A program made the position numbers and the translations under genes. A DNA stretch of 64,000 bases from Fibrobacter sp. UWEL (GTDB taxonomy: Bacteria; Fibrobacterota; Fibrobacteria; Fibrobacterales; Fibrobacteraceae): assembly GCF_900142535.1 (NCBI RefSeq), contig NZ_FRBE01000002.1, positions 1-64,000 on the forward strand, read 5' to 3'. The notes below the pieces were generated by a model. It saw only the letters and a list, made by a program, of their open reading frames with translations. It was not told the DNA's origin and ran no database searches. Shown in pieces: positions 1 to 6,404 of the stretch (positions are counted from its first letter, which is position 1; each line of letters begins with the position of its first letter).

Positions 1-53
1 TGGTAGAGATCAAAAGCCCGAATCCATTCTTTTTCTGTGTGTTTCTTATACAT
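1..53 (-). CDS. Partial hypothetical gene, 5' end only
   Basis: A minus-strand reading frame opens with ATG at 53 and stays open to the window edge (begins MYKKHTEKEWIRAFDLY). A GGGG stretch about five bases upstream could be a ribosome binding site, and it lies inside the hairpin at 57-88. Only 17 residues are visible, so no family can be assigned. The orientation matches the small gene at 118-282, which suggests that a minus-strand phage operon continues to the left. Confidence 0.35.
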   Translation of the reverse strand, partial: MYKKHTEKEWIRAFDLY

Positions 54-56
54 GAA

Positions 57-88
57 AACCCCGAAGGTTGTGTCCAACTTTCGGGGTT
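57..88 (-). terminator. Strong hairpin between two minus-strand genes
   Basis: The arms 57-65 and 80-88 (AACCCCGAA / TTCGGGGTT) pair perfectly. An inner GTTG/CAAC stem closes a four-base loop. On the minus strand it is followed only by TTTTC, so it is a weak intrinsic terminator at best. It could instead hide the ribosome binding site of the gene that starts at 53. Confidence 0.4.
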
Positions 89-117
89 CACATCAGATGT
101 GAGCGAGGCTTTTTCAT

Positions 118-282
118 TTACTTTCCTTCCTTAACCTTATTCTTCGATCCCTTGGGTCTGCCTCCCTTCTTACCGTTTTCTGCGGAAGAAGGCTTCGGTC
201 GACTCCCTATCATTTGTGAATGAATGGATCGCACCTGGGCATCCGTCAAGATTGCTCCACAGCAGGGACATTTAGCAGGCAT
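118..282 (-). CDS. Small zinc-ribbon / AT-hook-like protein (54 aa)
   Basis: A short minus-strand gene from ATG at 282 to TAA at 118. The protein starts MPAKCPCCGAIL, a CPxCG-type half zinc ribbon. It ends in a basic tail containing GGRPKGSKNK, which resembles an AT-hook (GRP core). Such tiny zinc-finger/AT-hook proteins are frequent in phage genomes next to packaging or tail genes, where they probably bind DNA. The function here is not known. It is separated from the divergent 7-deazaguanine operon by a 211-bp AT-rich region. Confidence 0.5.
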   Translation of the reverse strand: MPAKCPCCGAILTDAQVRSIHSQMIGSRPKPSSAENGKKGGRPKGSKNKVKEGK

Positions 283-359
283 CTATTTCTCCGATATTTT
301 TCGATAGTCAAAGGATAGTCAATAGTCATTTGATTTATAAATGAGTTCTGCCCCATTCA

Positions 360-391
360 AAAACCTAACTAAAGTTAGGTTTTCTTTTTTT
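360..391 (+). terminator. Intrinsic terminator
   Basis: Arms 360-369 (AAAACCTAAC) and 374-383 (GTTAGGTTTT) enclose a four-base loop and run into a T-rich tract ending at 391. It would stop plus-strand transcripts coming from the left before the operon promoter at 420-490. No plus-strand gene is visible to the left in this window, so it may simply insulate the operon. Confidence 0.6.
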
Positions 392-420
392 GAGTGTAAA
401 CCCACAAAAATTTGACTTCT

Positions 421-479
421 ATGCAAATAATTTTATTTACAAACAATTATTATTGCATTATATTTAATTCAAATTGCAT
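421..479 (+). promoter_or_regulatory. Candidate promoter/operator of the 7-deazaguanine operon
   Basis: This very AT-rich stretch lies just upstream of the gene at 494. It contains the hexamer ATGCAA at 421-426 and its inverse TTGCAT at 453-458 and 474-479. The last two are 21 bp apart, two helical turns, on the same face. This spacing is typical of a repressor or activator binding array. No clean -35/-10 pair was identified, so the assignment is inference. Confidence 0.35.
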
Positions 480-493
480 AGGATTCAATTTTT

Positions 494-964
494 ATGGATA
501 TAAAAGAAGTTCCAATTTCGGACATAAAGCCATACGAGAATAACCCCCGTAATAATGAGATGGCGATTGAAAAGGTTGTCGCCAGCATCAAGAATTTCGG
601 CTTCAAGGTTCCCATCATCATCGACCGCGAAAATGTAATCGTCTGCGGTCATACCCGCTACCTCGCGGCCCAGCAGCTAGAAATGGAGAAAATCCCCTGC
701 ATCATGGCGGACGATCTCACCCCAAACCAGGTCAAGGCCTTCCGACTTGCCGACAATAAGGTGGCGGAAGCTAGTGGCTGGGATTTTACGAAGCTCAACG
801 AGGAACTGTCCTTCCTCAATGAAATCGCCTTTGACGTGGAACAGTTCGGCTTCAACCCCAGCGAGGACGTGGACTTCGACAGTTTCCTCACCAACGAGGA
901 AAACCCGGAAAAGAAGCCAAAGACTATCACCTGCCCCCACTGTGGAAAGAGTTTCGAGAAATAA
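494..964 (+). CDS. ParB/sulfiredoxin-fold protein with C-terminal zinc finger, first gene of DNA-modification operon
   Basis: This 156-residue protein has a ParB N-terminal-type nuclease fold. It carries the ENNPRN loop near residue 15 and the GHTRYLAA motif near residue 52, which matches the GHxRxxA signature of ParB and Srx proteins. The C terminus ends in CPHCGKSF, half of a zinc finger. Stand-alone ParB-fold proteins of this kind usually sit beside phage DNA methylases or modification enzymes rather than acting in partition. Here the stop codon overlaps the start of the DpdA-like gene (TAATG), so the two are translationally coupled. A role in DNA modification or in targeting the transglycosylase is inferred; an AGGA lies 11 bases before the ATG. 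Confidence 0.8.
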   Translation: MDIKEVPISDIKPYENNPRNNEMAIEKVVASIKNFGFKVPIIIDRENVIVCGHTRYLAAQQLEMEKIPCIMADDLTPNQVKAFRLADNKVAEASGWDFTKLNEELSFLNEIAFDVEQFGFNPSEDVDFDSFLTNEENPEKKPKTITCPHCGKSFEK

Positions 965-1704
965 TGCTTCTCCACATGGCAACAGATGGACTCGTAGGCG
1001 ATTTCTACACAAAGTTCCCCAAGAAGGAACTCAATATCCTTACGTCCTTTGAATACAAGTCGTCGCTCATGGGCAACGACGTTCGTGAATTTAACCACTT
1101 CATCGCGGATAGTGGCGCCTTCACAGCCATGGCGAGCGGAAAGAAGATTGACGACAAATACATCGACGCCTATATCGACTGGATCAAGTGCGAGCATATC
1201 GACAACTATATCGAAATGGATATCGACGAGATCGTGGGCTACGAGAAGGTCAAGGAAATCCGAAACCGCATAGAACGGGCCACAGGCAAGCAGAGCATCC
1301 CCGTCTGGCATCTTGGACGCAAGAAAGAAGGCTGGCTTGATATGGTCCAGAACTTTTCCTACGTCGCGCTATCGCTTTCCGGATTCACGGATTCTAGCAA
1401 GTGGCTCAAGGCAAATGACTGGAAGCCCCTCCACTTCTTCCTGGAAACTGCGGCGAAGTACAACACGAAGGTTCACGCGCTGGGCTGTACGAACTGGCCC
1501 CTTTTGCGCAAGTTCCACTTTTTCAGCAGCGATTCAAGCACCTGGAGCCTCGGCGAAAGGTACGGAAACTGCTTCCTCTTTCAAGATGGAGTCATGAAGA
1601 ACATCCATCTGCCAAAGAAATTCAAGAAGGACAAGAAAACTCTTGGATTCCACAACAAACAACAATGGTTCAAGGCAATGCAATATGCAAAAATCAAAAT
1701 GTGA
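964..1704 (+). CDS. dpdA: DpdA-like DNA guanine transglycosylase (TGT fold)
   Basis: This 246-residue protein resembles the TIM-barrel of tRNA-guanine transglycosylase. DSGAF at residues 49-53 matches the DSGGF motif of TGT, whose Asp contacts the exchanged base. A later SSDSSTW motif (residues about 183-189) is placed like the nucleophilic Asp region. It is shorter than bacterial Tgt (about 370) and lacks an obvious Cys-rich zinc site, which fits phage DpdA proteins that insert preQ0-type bases into DNA. It lies between a ParB-fold gene and queC, with overlaps at both ends, in an operon that makes preQ0. The predicted reaction is replacement of guanine in DNA by a 7-deazaguanine. The assignment rests on motifs plus context. 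Confidence 0.78.
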   Translation: MLLHMATDGLVGDFYTKFPKKELNILTSFEYKSSLMGNDVREFNHFIADSGAFTAMASGKKIDDKYIDAYIDWIKCEHIDNYIEMDIDEIVGYEKVKEIRNRIERATGKQSIPVWHLGRKKEGWLDMVQNFSYVALSLSGFTDSSKWLKANDWKPLHFFLETAAKYNTKVHALGCTNWPLLRKFHFFSSDSSTWSLGERYGNCFLFQDGVMKNIHLPKKFKKDKKTLGFHNKQQWFKAMQYAKIKM

Positions 1705-2353
1705 TGCGGTGCTGCTGCTATCCGGCGGGATTGACAGCACGACTGTTCTGGAACAGCTTACGAAACAGGGCAAGAAGGTTTTCTGCCTCATTTTCGACTA
1801 CAAGCAGACATTATCCAAGGAAATCGCCTATGCCGCGCAGAACGCGAAGCGACTAAAACAGCCCTACAAGATTATCTCCATCGACCTGGGGTTTGCCGGA
1901 AGCAAGTGTTCTCTGATTTCCAAGACGAAGATCAGCGTAAACAGGGACTTCAAGCAGATAGATTCCTCCATACCCACAAGCTATGTGGAGTTCAGGAACG
2001 GAATCCTGCTCTCTTACGCGGTCATGTTCGCGGAAGTGAACGGCATAGGCGAAATCTACGGAGGCTTCAACGGGCTTGCAAGCGGTCAATACTATGACGA
2101 CACCCTCCCCTTCATCAAGGCTTTCGAGAAGGCTGCAAACCTCGGCACAAGCCCTGCCTTCAACGTCCGTATCCGCGCCCCCTTCTCCATGATGGAAAAG
2201 GCTGAAATCGTCAAGGCCGGACGCAAGATCGGCATCGACTACGAAAAGAACACCTGGAGCTGTTACAACAATGGAGACCGCCATTGTGGAAAGTGCGACA
2301 GCTGCAAACAGCGCGAACGCGCTTTGAAACTGGGAGGCTGTGAAAATGGCTAG
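1685..2353 (+). CDS. queC: 7-cyano-7-deazaguanine synthase QueC
   Basis: QueC converts 7-carboxy-7-deazaguanine to preQ0 with ATP and ammonia. The ATG at 1685 is preferred over an upstream in-frame start at 1643, because it puts the PP-loop motif SGGIDSTT at residues 13-20, as in the family, and overlaps dpdA by only 20 bases. The 222-residue length is normal. The C terminus has the zinc-binding HCGKCDSC cluster. The neighbours queE, queD and folE supply its substrate. No GAT-like extra domain is fused to it, so archaeosine-type amidino products are not predicted from this gene alone. Confidence 0.95.
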   Translation: MQKSKCDAVLLLSGGIDSTTVLEQLTKQGKKVFCLIFDYKQTLSKEIAYAAQNAKRLKQPYKIISIDLGFAGSKCSLISKTKISVNRDFKQIDSSIPTSYVEFRNGILLSYAVMFAEVNGIGEIYGGFNGLASGQYYDDTLPFIKAFEKAANLGTSPAFNVRIRAPFSMMEKAEIVKAGRKIGIDYEKNTWSCYNNGDRHCGKCDSCKQRERALKLGGCENG

Positions 2354-2915
2354 GACCTACAGGATAAACACAATCTTTTTCAGCATCCAGGGCGAAGGCA
2401 AGCGCGTGGGAACGCCGCAGGTCTTTGTGCGTTTCAGCGGATGCAACATGAAATGTCCCTTCTGCGATACGAATCATGAACCGTTCACGGAAATGACCGC
2501 GGAACAGATTATCGCAAAGGCGAAGGAAGTTGGCGGAAATTGCCGAAGCGTCTCCTTCTGCGGTGGCGAGCCGACGCTCCAGCTTGACGCGGAACTTATC
2601 AAGGCCTTCGAAGGCTGGTACAAGTCCATCGAGACGAACGGCACAAAGCCCGTTCCCGCGGGGATTGACTACATCGTTTGCAGTCCCAAGACAAGCAGGA
2701 TCGAGCCGGACAATATCGACGAGCTTCGTTTCGTCATAAAGGCTGGCGACCCGTTACCTTCCCCATGCAAGACAGCGAGAAGAATGTGCCTTTCCCCCTG
2801 TTTTGATGGCGACAATCTTGTTCGCGAGAATCTTGACCACTGTATTGAGCTGGTCAAGCAGAATCCGGGCTGGATTCTTTCACTTCAATGGCACAAGTTC
2901 ATAGGAATCGAATAA
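2346..2915 (+). CDS. queE: 7-carboxy-7-deazaguanine synthase QueE (radical SAM)
   Basis: QueE rearranges 6-carboxytetrahydropterin to 7-carboxy-7-deazaguanine. The protein (189 residues from ATG 2346) shows the radical-SAM cluster with Cys33, Cys37 and Cys40 in the CxxxCxxC spacing. SIQGEG near residue 13 and FCGGEPTLQ near residue 72 are typical of QueE. A GGGAGG sequence at 2332-2337 sits eight bases from this ATG, making it a better start than the GTG at 2340. The gene overlaps queC by eight bases, and its stop overlaps the queD start (TAATG). Confidence 0.95.
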   Translation: MARTYRINTIFFSIQGEGKRVGTPQVFVRFSGCNMKCPFCDTNHEPFTEMTAEQIIAKAKEVGGNCRSVSFCGGEPTLQLDAELIKAFEGWYKSIETNGTKPVPAGIDYIVCSPKTSRIEPDNIDELRFVIKAGDPLPSPCKTARRMCLSPCFDGDNLVRENLDHCIELVKQNPGWILSLQWHKFIGIE

Positions 2916-3256
2916 TGTTCAAGGTAAGCAAGCGTTTTGAAATCGCAGGCGCGCACCGTCTGGAATTACCCTACGAAAGCAAGTGCAACGGCCTCCACGG
3001 ACACAACTGGATTATTACGGTCTGCTGCAAGAGCAAGACCCTGAACGCCCAGGGAATGGTCGTGGATTTCAAGCAGATCAAGCAGAGCATTTCCGAGAAG
3101 CTGGACCACGCCTACATCAATGACGTAGTCCCGTTCAATCCGACTGCGGAAAACATCGCAAGGTGGATTTGCGAACAGGTACCATTCTGCTATCGCGTCG
3201 TCGTACAGGAAAGCGAAGGAAACATCGCGGAATATGATCGAGAAGAAGAAAATTGA
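2915..3256 (+). CDS. queD: 6-carboxytetrahydropterin synthase QueD
   Basis: QueD makes 6-carboxy-5,6,7,8-tetrahydropterin from dihydroneopterin triphosphate. The 113-residue product is standard in size. Zinc ligands His14, His28 and His30 and the catalytic Cys24 are visible in the order AHRL...CNGLHGHNW. The ATG at 2915 overlaps the queE stop. A longer in-frame start at 2888 would only add residues unlike the family. The 3' end overlaps folE by 23 bases, so the gene is tightly packed in the operon. Confidence 0.95.
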   Translation: MFKVSKRFEIAGAHRLELPYESKCNGLHGHNWIITVCCKSKTLNAQGMVVDFKQIKQSISEKLDHAYINDVVPFNPTAENIARWICEQVPFCYRVVVQESEGNIAEYDREEEN

Positions 3257-3797
3257 GAGCCTGGTAAGACAGCTTCTCCAGGCGCTCAATGACAATCCAA
3301 ATCGCGAGGGGCTTCGGGAGACGCCCCGCCGCGTGGCGGACTATTATGCGGAAATGTTCGAAGGCCAGAACTACACCAACGAACAGATTGCAAGGAAGTT
3401 CGGCAAGTGCTTCAAGCAAAAGACGGACGGGCAGATTGTCAAGGTTGACGACATAACGATTTTCAGCCACTGTGAGCACCATCTGGCGCTCATGTACGAC
3501 ATGAAGGTTTCCATCCGCTACATTCCCCATGGCAAGGTTCTCGGACTTTCCAAGTTCGCCCGTATCGCGGAAATGGTGGGAAAGCGTCTCCAGCTCCAGG
3601 AAAAGATAGGAAGCGACATTGCCGAGGTCATTCACCTCGCGACTGGTTCGGAGGACGTCGAAGTGAGCATCGAAGGAAAGCACGCCTGTGTCACAGCAAG
3701 AGGCGCAAAGAACGTCTCCATGGTGACTCGGACCGTTCATTCCAGCGGAGCGTTCCGCAATCACTTGACCTCGAACGTCACCGAATCAATCAGCTGA
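3234..3797 (+). CDS. folE: GTP cyclohydrolase I FolE
   Basis: FolE opens GTP to dihydroneopterin triphosphate, the first step of preQ0 (and folate) synthesis. The 187-residue protein has the zinc/active-site stretch SHCEHH near residues 78-83, the following YIPHGKVLGLSK loop, and a second zinc-type Cys in KHACVTARG. As last gene of the cassette it completes a self-contained GTP-to-preQ0 pathway. Because it lies with queD, queE, queC and dpdA, it most likely serves DNA modification rather than folate supply. Its 3' end overlaps the convergent gene at 3761 by 37 bases. Confidence 0.95.
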   Translation: MIEKKKIESLVRQLLQALNDNPNREGLRETPRRVADYYAEMFEGQNYTNEQIARKFGKCFKQKTDGQIVKVDDITIFSHCEHHLALMYDMKVSIRYIPHGKVLGLSKFARIAEMVGKRLQLQEKIGSDIAEVIHLATGSEDVEVSIEGKHACVTARGAKNVSMVTRTVHSSGAFRNHLTSNVTESIS

Positions 3798-4312
3798 TGA
3801 GTGTCGATGAGGGGTGTCGGACTGTCGTTCTTCTCCCTGCGTCGCGCGATAAGCGTAGCTTCATGCAGCGCCTCGTATCTTGCGCTGTCGCGCATGGCGA
3901 GCGTGATGCAGTCCTTCAATCTTACGCCCAGCTCAAGGCATAGGGCATCAACATCGAACTTTCCAGCAATCACAAGGGGGATATACTTCTGTTCGATCTT
4001 TGGCATCAAGGCCCTGTACCTCTCCATGGCGAAGCGCAGGAACGGACGCGCGGGAATGGCGCTGTAATGGACGCCCTCAAGGGTCGTCCCGGCCTTTCTT
4101 CCGTAGTTGAGCGTTCTTGCGATAAGCGCATTGGAGGGTGGCTCGCGAAGAGCAGCAGTCCTCTTGCCCGTTTTCTTGCGGTAGTCCAGGTTCTGCTTCG
4201 CCTTTCTTGCCGTTCCATTGGAATCCAGCCATCCGGCGACAACCTTCCTCTCGTTCAGCGCCTTGAGAGTGTCGAACCTTTTCTTCAAATCTTCAAATGT
4301 GGTAATAGCCAT
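3761..4312 (-). CDS. Phage tail-completion / head-tail joining-like protein
   Basis: This 183-residue protein (start ATG 4312) has an IPARPFLRFAM segment in the middle and a C-terminal PLIDTHQLIDSVTFEV. These resemble the IPxRPF and P-L-x-D-T-G-x-L-x-x-S-I blocks of Mu-like and HK97-gp10-like minor tail or neck proteins. It is the only clear morphogenesis gene on this strand, wedged between folE (convergent, overlapping 37 bp) and the divergent HTH gene. A longer start at 4378 would run into that divergent gene and is rejected. The precise virion role is inferred from weak motif likeness. Confidence 0.6.
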   Translation of the reverse strand: MAITTFEDLKKRFDTLKALNERKVVAGWLDSNGTARKAKQNLDYRKKTGKRTAALREPPSNALIARTLNYGRKAGTTLEGVHYSAIPARPFLRFAMERYRALMPKIEQKYIPLVIAGKFDVDALCLELGVRLKDCITLAMRDSARYEALHEATLIARRREKNDSPTPLIDTHQLIDSVTFEVK

Positions 4313-4351
4313 GGAAACCGTATATAAAAAAACTTTTCTTCCGGGGAGCCG

Positions 4352-4555
4352 ATGGCTAACATAGACCAAACAAAACAAAAAAACGACTACCTCACAGTCA
4401 AGGAGGTCGCAAAGAAGATCGGCTTCAACCCTTTCACCGTCTATGACTGGATAAAGACGCGCGGGATGCCCGTACGCCGCAGCTGCAAGCGTGGACGCAT
4501 TACAATCTACTGGCCCGATTTTCTGCGCTGGTGGAAGGACTTGAGGAACGACTAA
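4352..4555 (+). CDS. Nu1-like helix-turn-helix DNA-binding protein
   Basis: This 67-residue protein is almost entirely a MerR/excisionase-type winged HTH: an LTVKEVAKKIG helix, then TVYDWIKTRGMPVRR and a basic wing ending in WPDFLRWW. The GMPV turn resembles the N-terminal DNA-binding domain of lambda Nu1 small terminase. Placed directly before terS (stop TAA at 4553-4555, next start at 4559), it may recognise the packaging site. An excisionase role is an alternative but less likely so far from the integrase. Confidence 0.6.
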   Translation: MANIDQTKQKNDYLTVKEVAKKIGFNPFTVYDWIKTRGMPVRRSCKRGRITIYWPDFLRWWKDLRND

Positions 4556-4558
4556 TGT

Positions 4559-5011
4559 ATGAACGAGCCAGTAGATATGAGACAGCTCGGCAAGCTGGGA
4601 GGCCTTGCCGCGTCCAGGAGCAAGCAGAAGGCCAAGGAGGCTCGCGACGTCGCGAGGAATGTACTTGGCACAAAGTTTACGCTGGGTGAAGGGAAGCTCA
4701 AGGAATCGCTGCGGAACATCGGAATCCAGGTTGACAAGCCGATCCAGATACGTGCAGCAATTCTTTCAGTCATGAGCGGCATGGCCCTTTCCGGAAACAT
4801 CAAGGCGGCTCGTTTTGTCTTTGACATAGCCGAGGAGACGGAAGAAACAAAGCTCACCCGCGCAAAGCGAAAAATGCTCGACAGGATGGTTGACTGTCCC
4901 GATGCGATAACGATAGACTCCAACGGGGAAATCCCCACGCCGGAGGAACTGGGAGAAATCAGAAGGCAGGCCAGGGAACTGGGCATCTACGAAAACGACT
5001 CCACAGATTGA
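4559..5011 (+). CDS. Putative terminase small subunit
   Basis: A 150-residue protein with a basic N terminus (LGGLAASRSKQKAKEAR), a central helical part (AILSVMSGMALSGNIKAARFVFDIAEE), and an acidic C terminus. I do not see a classical family signature. Position immediately before the large terminase, and the tendency of such Ala-rich helical proteins to occur there, make a small terminase subunit or packaging accessory the best guess. The first ATG after the preceding stop is used. Confidence 0.55.
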   Translation: MNEPVDMRQLGKLGGLAASRSKQKAKEARDVARNVLGTKFTLGEGKLKESLRNIGIQVDKPIQIRAAILSVMSGMALSGNIKAARFVFDIAEETEETKLTRAKRKMLDRMVDCPDAITIDSNGEIPTPEELGEIRRQARELGIYENDSTD

Positions 5012-5042
5012 AAGACTTGCAAGGAGCAATCTTCTCGCCTTC

Positions 5043-6389
5043 GTGAAGGCGACCATGCCGACGTACAGCATCGGCTGGGTACATAGGGAAATCTGCGCCC
5101 GTCTCATGGGGTTCTTCGTGGACGTCATGGAACGCAAGAGTCCTCGACTCATTCTAACCATGCCTCCGCGACATGGCAAGAGCCAGCTTGTCTCCAAGCA
5201 CTTTCCAGCCTGGTGCTTTGGCGTAAATCCGAACATTTCCTTCATCGCCTATAGCTATAGCGACAGCCTTTCAAAGCGAGTCAATAAGGACGTCCAGAGG
5301 ATCATGGACTCAAGCGAGTTCCATAGAATCTTCCCAAACGTCTCCCTCCCCCCGCGCGGAAGCAGGTTCACCCGTTCCGCAAACCTGCTGGAAATACCGA
5401 ACCACATCGGAAGTTTCCGAAGCACTGGTATCGGAGGCGGCATCACGGGCATGGGCTGTGACATTCTCGGCATTGACGACCCGTTGAAGGACAGACAGGA
5501 AGCGAACAGCATCACAATCCGCGACAGGGTCTGGGACTGGTACACATCTACGGCCTACACACGCCTTTCCCCAGGCGGTGGCGTTCTTGTGACGCTTACC
5601 AGATGGCATGAGGACGACTTGGCTGGGCGTCTGCTCAACGCCATGAAGCGGGGCGATGGAGACCAGTGGACCATCATAAACTATCCCGCAATCGCGGAAA
5701 TTGACGAGCCTCACCGTAGAATCGGCGAAGCCCTCCATCCGGAAAGATACCCCGTCGAAATGCTTGAGAAGATCAAGGCGAACGTGGGAAGCTATGACTG
5801 GAACGCACTTTACCAGCAGCACCCCGCCCCCGTCGGCGGAAGCATCATCAAGCGTGAATGGCTACAGGAATATGAGATTCTGCCGAAGGTATTCGACAAG
5901 ATTATCCAGAGCTGGGATTTCACATTCACGGACAGCGCCTCAAGCGACAATGTAGCAGGAACTGTCTGGGGAAAGGTCGGCTCACGCTTCTACCTCATCG
6001 ACTGCGTCTGCGAGAAGATGGATTTCGTCTCCAGCATCCGCGCCCTGCAAAGAATCACAGTCAAGCATCCCAAGGCATTGAAGAAAATCATAGAGGACAA
6101 GGCCAACGGCCCCGCAATCATAAGCGCATTGAAAAACCAGATCAGCGGAATCGTCCCCTATACGCCGCAGGGGTCAAAGGAGGCGCGAGCCTTCGCTGTC
6201 AGCCCCCTTTTCGAGGCTGGGAACGTTTTCATCCCCAAACAGGATGCGGAACACCCCTGGGTTCGCGACTACGTAGACGAACTGGTCTCCTTCCCCACAG
6301 CCCCGCATGACGACCGCGTGGACTCTACCACGCAAGCCCTCAACTACCTATCGACCGGGACAGGCTCCGGCATGGTCAGCTTCATCTAA
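5043..6389 (+). CDS. terL: Terminase large subunit (ATPase and nuclease)
   Basis: TerL packages DNA into proheads and cuts the concatemer. A Walker A variant PPRHGKS lies near residue 40 and Walker B-like ILGIDDP near residue 142. The RNase H-like nuclease has IIQSWDFTFTD, then IIEDKANG, and HDDRVDSTTQAL near the end. The 448-residue length is normal. The first standard start is GTG at 5043. However, the upstream in-frame residues (IERLARSNLLAF, from 5007) look like a family N terminus and lack ATG/GTG/TTG, so the true N terminus may be longer. Confidence 0.93.
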   Translation: MKATMPTYSIGWVHREICARLMGFFVDVMERKSPRLILTMPPRHGKSQLVSKHFPAWCFGVNPNISFIAYSYSDSLSKRVNKDVQRIMDSSEFHRIFPNVSLPPRGSRFTRSANLLEIPNHIGSFRSTGIGGGITGMGCDILGIDDPLKDRQEANSITIRDRVWDWYTSTAYTRLSPGGGVLVTLTRWHEDDLAGRLLNAMKRGDGDQWTIINYPAIAEIDEPHRRIGEALHPERYPVEMLEKIKANVGSYDWNALYQQHPAPVGGSIIKREWLQEYEILPKVFDKIIQSWDFTFTDSASSDNVAGTVWGKVGSRFYLIDCVCEKMDFVSSIRALQRITVKHPKALKKIIEDKANGPAIISALKNQISGIVPYTPQGSKEARAFAVSPLFEAGNVFIPKQDAEHPWVRDYVDELVSFPTAPHDDRVDSTTQALNYLSTGTGSGMVSFI

Positions 6390-6404
6390 AAAGGAAATCA
6401 ACTC

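Noticed and set aside
494-964. ParB-like protein as plasmid or chromosome partition factor
   Set aside because: No ParA partner and no parS-like site is near; the operon context is DNA modification, so partition is unlikely.
3234-3797. FolE as a folate biosynthesis gene
   Set aside because: It is embedded as last gene of a preQ0 and dpdA operon, and no other folate gene is nearby.
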